Source of the DNA: an uncultured Shinella sp.
GTDB lineage: Bacteria; Pseudomonadota; Alphaproteobacteria; Rhizobiales; Rhizobiaceae
Direction of reading: 5' to 3'
Assembly: GCA_946886325.1 (NCBI GenBank)
Contig: CAMPIK010000029.1
Span: 1 to 11,240 of the forward strand
Length of the DNA stretch: 11,240 nt
A program made the position numbers and the translations under genes. Under the pieces are notes generated by a model. That model made no database searches, had not been told where the DNA came from, and saw only the letters and a program-made list of their open reading frames with translations. Shown here piece after piece: positions 7,636-11,240 of the stretch (its first letter is position 1; the number at the start of each line of letters is the position of its first letter).

Positions 7636-8289
7636 TTAACCCTTAAACCGTGGCGCTTTTTCGTCAAGCAGCGCGTTGACGGCAGCCACGACATGGGGCG
7701 CCTGGGACGGCTCGGAAAACACCGCGTCACAAAGCACGACGAACTCCGCTCCGGTCTCCGCCACGGCCAGCGCCGATTGCGGATCGGTGCCGCCCATGAC
7801 CAGGCACGGAACTTCGACCATCGAGGCCCACCATTCGCCGAGTGCCAGGTTCTTCGGATGCGCCTCCGGCTTGATGTCGCCGCCGATCTTGCCGAAGAAG
7901 ATATAATCAGGCGCGATCTCGCCGATTTCGAGCGCCCTGTGCCGGTCGGTCGCATTGCCGCCGCCGACGATCAGCTTCGGCGTGAATTTTTCGACGGCCT
8001 CCGCCAGCGCTTCCGTGCCGCCCGCGATGTGCAGGCCGTCCGCCCTGGCGCGTCCCGCGACGCGGGTGTCGCCGGCCAGAAGGGCTGCCGCGCCCGCCGC
8101 CTGGATGACCGGCACCAGCGCTTCGGCGTGGCTCTGGAAATCGCCGTCGGAGAGCCCGTATTGCGGCAGGATGACGGAGGCGACGTCGCCGCCCTTGAGC
8201 GCGCCTTCCAGCATGTCCTTGCGTGCCGCGAGGTCTTCGCCCTCCGGCACGATCAGCACGAGGCGGCAGCGGTTGTCAGTGTCGGTCAT
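7636..8289 (-). CDS. thiE: ThiE/TenI-family protein, divergent thiamine-phosphate synthase-like
   Basis: The 217-aa product has the TIM-barrel pattern of the ThiE/TenI family. Recognisable parts are AGDTRVAGRARADGLHI at about 72-88 (compare AxxxxADGVHLGQ), LIVGGG at 106-111, DYIFFGKIGGDIKP at 128-141 (compare DYIxxGPxxxTxTK) and PCLVMGGTDP at 161-170. In true ThiE, which joins HMP-pyrophosphate to the thiazole phosphate, the GQxD motif and the T.TK motif contact substrate and pyrophosphate. Here the first reads AGGTE and the second GGDIK, so catalysis is uncertain. The ATG at 8289 follows AACGGA. It is the first gene of a leftward group with the SEL1 gene and is divergent from the TauE-like gene. 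Family membership is firm, enzyme activity is not, and the symbol is provisional. Confidence 0.75.
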   Translation of the reverse strand: MTDTDNRCRLVLIVPEGEDLAARKDMLEGALKGGDVASVILPQYGLSDGDFQSHAEALVPVIQAAGAAALLAGDTRVAGRARADGLHIAGGTEALAEAVEKFTPKLIVGGGNATDRHRALEIGEIAPDYIFFGKIGGDIKPEAHPKNLALGEWWASMVEVPCLVMGGTDPQSALAVAETGAEFVVLCDAVFSEPSQAPHVVAAVNALLDEKAPRFKG

Positions 8290-8394
8290 ATCCGTTCCAG
8301 TACCTGTGGTTTTCCGCTCGCGGAGGGTCAACCACGCTCGCATTGCATGCACAAAGCCGATAGACCGAATGCCGCAAAGGATCAATCGCCCTCC

Positions 8395-9165
8395 ATGTCC
8401 ATCGACCCCAGTATCTACTATGCCGCAATTCCCGCCGTCCTGCTCGTCGGCCTGACCAAGGGCGGCATGGGCGAGGCGCTGGCGCTGATGGGCGTGCCTA
8501 TTCTCGCGCTCGCGGTCTCGCCGGTGCAGGCTGCGGCCATCCTGCTGCCGATCCTCATCGTCAGCGATATCGTGTCGCTCTGGATCTGGCGCAAGCACAA
8601 TACGCCGAGCGTCCTGAAATACCTGCTGCCGGGCGGATTGCTCGGCATTGCGATCGGCTGGGCGACGGCGGCCTATGTGCCGCGCGACGCCCTCAGGCTG
8701 ATCATCGGTCTGATCGCGATCAGCTTCGCGCTCCGCTATTTCTACAACGAATGGCGCGCGCGCCGCGGCATCGCGATTCCGGCGAAGACGCACCGGATCG
8801 GCCCGGCCGCCTTCTTCGGCACGCTTGCCGGCTATGGCAGTTTCGTCGCCCATTCCGGCGGCGCGCCCTTTCAGGTCTACGCCCTGCCGCTGAAACTGCC
8901 GCCGCGCGACTACACGGGCGCTGCCGTGCGCTATTTCGCGATCCTTAACGCCGTGAAGCTCGTGCCCTATTTCGCGCTCGGCCAACTCGACACGACGAAC
9001 CTGTCGATTTCCGCGACGCTCGTGCCGCTCGCCATCGCCGCGACGGCCTTCGGCGGCTTTCTCGTGAAACGGATGAAGCCGCAGGTCTTCTATCCGTTCA
9101 TGTATCTCATGGCTCTCGCAGCAGGCCTGAAGCTCTCCTACGACGGATTGACCGCGCTTTTGTAG
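8395..9165 (+). CDS. Sulfite exporter TauE/SafE family permease
   Basis: This 256-aa inner-membrane protein has about eight hydrophobic segments in two similar halves, the TauE/SafE (formerly DUF81) layout. The first half carries LVGLTKGGMGEALALMGVPILAL at about 17-39. The second carries AGYGSFVAHSGGAPFQVYALPL at about 145-166, matching the family's glycine-rich H-S-G-G-P motif. Members move sulfite, sulfonates or other small organic anions; the substrate is not evident here. The ATG at 8395 has AAAGGA at 8376-8381, rather far upstream. An in-frame ATG at 8347 would add 16 hydrophilic residues but has no good ribosome site. The frame stays open much further upstream, antisense to other genes. 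The flanking regulator might control it, but this is unproven. Confidence 0.88.
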   Translation: MSIDPSIYYAAIPAVLLVGLTKGGMGEALALMGVPILALAVSPVQAAAILLPILIVSDIVSLWIWRKHNTPSVLKYLLPGGLLGIAIGWATAAYVPRDALRLIIGLIAISFALRYFYNEWRARRGIAIPAKTHRIGPAAFFGTLAGYGSFVAHSGGAPFQVYALPLKLPPRDYTGAAVRYFAILNAVKLVPYFALGQLDTTNLSISATLVPLAIAATAFGGFLVKRMKPQVFYPFMYLMALAAGLKLSYDGLTALL

Positions 9166-9231
9166 CCGAAAGCCCTGAATTCCAGATGCTGGCGCGGGCA
9201 GGAACAATTGATGGTGCAACGCACAAATCGC

Positions 9232-9260
9232 TTGCCCCTGTTGCCGGGATCGCCTACCTT
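9232..9260 (+). promoter_or_regulatory. Candidate promoter for a leaderless arsR-family mRNA
   Basis: TTGCCC (9232-9237) and TACCTT (9255-9260) are 17 bases apart. Only six bases separate the second box from the ATG at 9267, so transcription would begin at or very near the start codon. There is no Shine-Dalgarno sequence before that ATG, which is consistent with leaderless translation. Neither box is strong, so the call is tentative. Confidence 0.32.
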
Positions 9261-9266
9261 TTTTTC

Positions 9267-9527
9267 ATGGTAAGCCCGGACCCCTTCGCTGCGATTGCCG
9301 ATCCCAACCGCCGGTTTCTGCTGGAGGAATTGCGCCGCGCGCCGCGCACGGTCAACGAGCTTTCCGAGGGCCTGCCGATCAGCCGCCCCGCCGTCTCGCA
9401 GCATTTGAAGGCATTGCTCGACTGCAATCTGGTCAACGTGACCGCCAAGGGCACCAGGCGCATCTACGCCATCAACAACAAGGGCTTCACGCGGCTCAAT
9501 CTGTGGCTCGACCAGTTCTGGGATTGA
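9267..9527 (+). CDS. ArsR-family winged-helix transcriptional regulator
   Basis: This is a small DNA-binding protein of 86 aa from the ATG at 9267. The N-terminus MVSPDPFAAIADPNRRFLLEEL is the typical opening of ArsR regulators of the DPFxAIADPxRR subgroup. The helix-turn-helix is RTVNELSEGLPISRPAVSQHLKALLDCNLV, followed by a beta-wing VTAKGTRRIYAIN and a short C-terminal helix with LNLWLDQFW. No ELCVCDL-type cysteine pair is present (only one cysteine, in LLDC), so it is unlikely to be a classical arsenite or metal sensor. A longer frame from 9186 adds 27 residues with no family similarity. It lies about 100 bases after the TauE-like gene on the same strand; target genes are unknown. Confidence 0.85.
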   Translation: MVSPDPFAAIADPNRRFLLEELRRAPRTVNELSEGLPISRPAVSQHLKALLDCNLVNVTAKGTRRIYAINNKGFTRLNLWLDQFWD

Positions 9528-9562
9528 GCGGATTATACCAAAACGAAGGGCGGGCCTGTCCC

Positions 9563-9605
9563 AAAACGAAACGGCCCGGCTGACCCACCCCGGGCAGCCA
9601 GGCCG
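9563..9605 (-). terminator. Strong intrinsic terminator (minus strand)
   Basis: On the minus strand CGGCCTGGCTG (9605-9595) pairs with CAGCCGGGCCG (9582-9572): 11 consecutive pairs, one a G-U wobble, with a 12-base loop. TTTCGTTTT (9571-9563) follows. On the plus strand the wobble becomes a C-A mismatch and no T-run follows, so the direction is minus. It would end a transcript coming from the YdcH-like gene at 9924 or from an independent small RNA. A competing pairing, CGGGCC (9551-9556) with GGCCCG (9573-9578), could disrupt it. Confidence 0.7.
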
Positions 9606-9720
9606 TCGAACTACGTCGGTATTACAGGCAGGTCAGGTCCTTGATGTCCGCTCGTGCCTTTTCGGCTCAAACGATGCCGTACCCGGACCGCCCACTGAAA
9701 CTCAACAAATCCTCGCAGTT
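9563..9720 (-). ncRNA. Candidate small RNA or long 3' UTR ending in the intrinsic terminator
   Basis: Between the YdcH-like stop (9751) and the terminator lie about 150 bases with no open frame of note on the minus strand. A terminal run GACATCAAGGACC then TGACCTGCCTGTAATACC just before the terminator stem looks unstructured and could be a base-pairing region. I could not find a convincing -35/-10 pair, so the 5' end is approximate, and the sequence may simply be the 3' UTR of the YdcH-like mRNA. Rhizobia carry many intergenic small RNAs with this layout (for example the alpha-r families and suhB/MmgR), but I do not assign it to any of them. Confidence 0.35.
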
Positions 9721-9750
9721 CCCGTCTTGTTTGGAATTTACCGTTACCTT

Positions 9751-9924
9751 TCAATGCGTTGAGGAACGAAGCCTTTCGATCTCGTCCTTGATGCGCAACT
9801 TCCGCCGCTTGATGTCAGCGATGGCTTCATCCTGCGAAGAAGGATGAATCATCGCAGAGTGAAGTTCCTCCTCGAGGGCGAAATGCTTCTTCTCAAGCGT
9901 AGCAAGATGGGCCTCAACGGTCAT
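9751..9924 (-). CDS. YdcH family (DUF465) small protein
   Basis: The 57-aa protein is MTVEAHLATLEKKHFALEEE followed by a basic helix with DIKRRKLRIKDEIERL near its end. This is the YdcH/DUF465 pattern: two amphipathic helices with a central break (SAMIHPSSQDE) and a C-terminal K-R-K-L..KDEI motif, probably a helical hairpin or coiled coil. The function of the family is unknown. The ATG at 9924 was chosen because AGGAAGGAA stands about 7 bases upstream; a longer frame to 10008 adds non-conserved residues. It is divergent from a second YdcH-like gene at 10140. Confidence 0.85.
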   Translation of the reverse strand: MTVEAHLATLEKKHFALEEELHSAMIHPSSQDEAIADIKRRKLRIKDEIERLRSSTH

Positions 9925-10054
9925 GTGACAGTTCCTTCCTTTTGTTTGCACCCGGTCGCTTGCACGCCGGATGACCCAGGTTGTAACAGGCGAAGTGTGC
10001 CATGCCATTTTTCATTTGTCGAAGGCGAAATCGTGGCCAAGGATAACTTCCCGT

Positions 10055-10073
10055 TACCACGGCTTTCGTGGTA
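10055..10073. promoter_or_regulatory. Inverted repeat in the divergent YdcH-YdcH intergenic region
   Basis: TACCACG (10055-10061) and CGTGGTA (10067-10073) form a perfect 7-base inverted repeat around GCTTT. It lies in the 215-base gap that must hold both divergent promoters. It could be an operator or a leader hairpin for the plus-strand ydcH-purEK transcript. Promoter boxes nearby are weak (TTGTCG at 10016-10021, GATAAC at 10042-10047, 20 bases apart), so I do not call them separately. Confidence 0.35.
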
Positions 10074-10139
10074 GGAGCAGCGTTCGAACTGGCGGCAAGG
10101 CGGAGCAACCGCCACCGGCGACGACGGGGAACATTGGGA

Positions 10140-10343
10140 ATGGCAGATCAGGAACAGGCTGAATTGAGGCTGGCGGTGGCGCGTCTGCGCCAGGAGCACG
10201 AAGACTTCGATACCGCCATCAACGCCATGATCCAGGTCGGTTGCGAAGCTTTGCGCATCCAGCGCATGAAAAAGAAGAAACTGGTCATCAAGGACAAGAT
10301 TTCCAAGATCGAGGACCAGATCATCCCTGATATCATCGCCTGA
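10140..10343 (+). CDS. YdcH family (DUF465) small protein, upstream of purE
   Basis: The 67-aa protein starts MADQEQAELRLAVARLRQEHEDFDTAINAM and ends with a lysine-rich helix, RMKKKKLVIKDKISKIEDQI. This is the same YdcH/DUF465 pattern as the divergent gene at 9924: an EH..FD/L motif in helix 1 and K-K-K-L.IKD.I in helix 2. The ATG at 10140 follows GGGGAA about 10 bases upstream; an upstream in-frame ATG at 10068 adds arginine-rich residues outside the family pattern. Its stop is 15 bases before purE in the same frame, so it is probably the first gene of a ydcH-purE-purK operon. The molecular role is unknown. Confidence 0.85.
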   Translation: MADQEQAELRLAVARLRQEHEDFDTAINAMIQVGCEALRIQRMKKKKLVIKDKISKIEDQIIPDIIA

Positions 10344-10358
10344 ACCGGACTTTGCACA

Positions 10359-10862
10359 TTGAACACAACTGAGACCCCGTCCGTCGCCATCATCATGGGT
10401 AGCCAGTCCGACTGGGAGACCATGAAGAACACGGCCGATACGCTCGACGCGCTGGGCATCGACTACGAGGCGCGCATCATTTCGGCACACCGCACGCCCG
10501 ACCGCCTGGTCGAATTCTGCAAGGGTGCGCGCGGCGAAGGCTTCCGCATCATCATTGCCGGCGCCGGCGGTGCGGCGCACCTGCCGGGAATGGCGGCCGC
10601 CCTGACGCCGCTTCCTGTCTTCGGCGTGCCCGTGCAGTCGAAGGCGCTGTCGGGGCAGGACAGCCTGCTGTCGATCGTGCAGATGCCGGCCGGCATCCCC
10701 GTCGGCACGCTGGCGATCGGCCGCGCGGGCGCCGTCAACGCCGCGCTGCTTGCCGCAGCGGTGCTTGCGCTCGGCGATCCCGAACTGGCGCTCCGTCTCG
10801 ACGAGTGGCGCGACAACCAGAGCGCGGCGGTCGCCGAATATCCGGTGGACGGCCCCCTATGA
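10359..10862 (+). CDS. purE: N5-carboxyaminoimidazole ribonucleotide mutase PurE
   Basis: PurE converts N5-CAIR to CAIR in de novo purine synthesis, using the product of PurK. The 167-aa protein has all class I motifs: IIMGSQSDW at 11-19, SAHRTP at 42-47 with the catalytic histidine at 44, [12 protein letters not shown] at 67-78, GVPVQS at 89-94, and [17 protein letters not shown] at 99-115. The start is set to TTG at 10359. An in-frame TGA (the end of the YdcH-like gene) stands at 10341, no ATG or GTG lies between them, and the next ATG at 10395 would remove the first beta-strand before GSQSDW. The last bases overlap purK (ATGA). Pairing with purK supports the bacterial mutase rather than the AIR carboxylase type. 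Confidence 0.96.
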   Translation: MNTTETPSVAIIMGSQSDWETMKNTADTLDALGIDYEARIISAHRTPDRLVEFCKGARGEGFRIIIAGAGGAAHLPGMAAALTPLPVFGVPVQSKALSGQDSLLSIVQMPAGIPVGTLAIGRAGAVNAALLAAAVLALGDPELALRLDEWRDNQSAAVAEYPVDGPL

Positions 10863-11240
10863 GCCTTTCGACGATTGGAATCATCGGCGGCGGCCAGCTT
10901 GGGCGCATGCTTGCAATGGCCGCAGCACGGCTGAATTTTCGGGTGATCGTGCTGGAGCCGCAGCCGGACTGCCCGGCGGGCCAGGTTGCCAACCGGCAGA
11001 TCGTGGCGGCCTATGACGACGCGGCAGCCCTTGCCGACCTGGCGGATGCCAGCGACGTCGTCACCTACGAATTCGAAAACGTGCCCGTCGCCGCCGCGGC
11101 CAACCTTGCCGAGCGCGTTCCGGTCTACCCGCCGCCGCGCGCGCTCGAAGTCTCGCAGGACCGGCTCGTCGAGAAGACTTTCATCAACAGTTGCGGCATC
11201 GGCACAGCGGATTTCGCGGCCGTCGACAGCCAGGCCGACC
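10859..11240 (+). CDS. purK: 5-(carboxyamino)imidazole ribonucleotide synthase PurK (partial, C-terminus outside window)
   Basis: PurK uses ATP and bicarbonate to carboxylate AIR to N5-CAIR, the PurE substrate. The first 127 residues are visible. The N-terminal pre-ATP-grasp domain has [10 protein letters not shown] at 8-17, [13 protein letters not shown] at 32-44 and VTYEFENVP at 68-76. Next comes [16 protein letters not shown] at 99-114, the usual entry to the ATP-grasp core. The core itself lies beyond the window. The ATG at 10859 overlaps the purE stop by 4 bases, so translation is probably coupled. Confidence 0.95.
   Translation, partial: MSLSTIGIIGGGQLGRMLAMAAARLNFRVIVLEPQPDCPAGQVANRQIVAAYDDAAALADLADASDVVTYEFENVPVAAAANLAERVPVYPPPRALEVSQDRLVEKTFINSCGIGTADFAAVDSQAD

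Noticed and set aside
6577..9165. A very long plus-strand open frame of about 862 codons
   Set aside because: Only the last 256 residues match a known family (TauE/SafE). The upstream part is arginine- and glycine-rich, antisense to the SEL1 and ThiE-like genes, and typical of a high-GC shadow frame.
1..11240. CRISPR arrays, tRNA genes, insertion sequences or defence genes
   Set aside because: No regularly spaced repeats, tRNA-like cloverleaf or transposase/integrase motifs were seen. All confident genes are transport, metabolism, translation or small regulators.

Overview
The window is high-GC chromosomal DNA from an alphaproteobacterium. It most resembles the Rhizobiaceae (Rhizobium/Agrobacterium/Ensifer/Shinella type). 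This rests on protein style, the efp and suhB-like pair, and a YdcH-type (DUF465) gene just before purEK. No ribosomal RNA or other taxonomic marker is present, so the assignment is an inference. I see no tRNA, rRNA, CRISPR array, transposase, integrase or phage gene.

Positions 1-4294 (minus strand) hold an oligopeptide ABC importer in the order oppA (periplasmic binding protein), oppB and oppC (permeases), oppD (ATPase, cut by the window edge). The genes overlap or nearly touch, except for a 55-base oppA-oppB gap that carries a strong GC hairpin. A candidate sigma70-type promoter lies about 70-100 bases before oppA. Positions 4295-4810 contain no gene I can support, but they hold several palindromes and hairpins, including a 20-base imperfect palindrome centred on GACGTC.

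Positions 4811-8289 (minus strand) hold, in transcription order, a ThiE-like protein, a secreted SEL1-repeat protein, elongation factor P and a SuhB-type inositol monophosphatase. The SEL1 gene is broken by one in-frame TAG that separates its signal peptide from its six SEL1 repeats. The ThiE-like protein lacks several residues expected of thiamine-phosphate synthase.

Positions 8395-9527 (plus strand) encode a TauE/SafE-type membrane permease and a small ArsR-family regulator whose mRNA may be leaderless. Positions 9528-9750 hold a strong minus-strand intrinsic terminator with about 150 bases of unexplained upstream sequence, either a long 3' UTR or a small RNA. Two divergent YdcH/DUF465 proteins follow. 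The plus-strand one is 15 bases before purE, and purE overlaps purK by 4 bases, so these three probably form a purine-synthesis operon. The purE start appears to be TTG, and purK runs off the window end.

Most of the region is core metabolism and transport. I found no convincing new multi-gene system. The best leads are the nonsense-split SEL1 gene, the terminator-linked transcript near 9563-9720, and the unexplained palindromes upstream of oppA.
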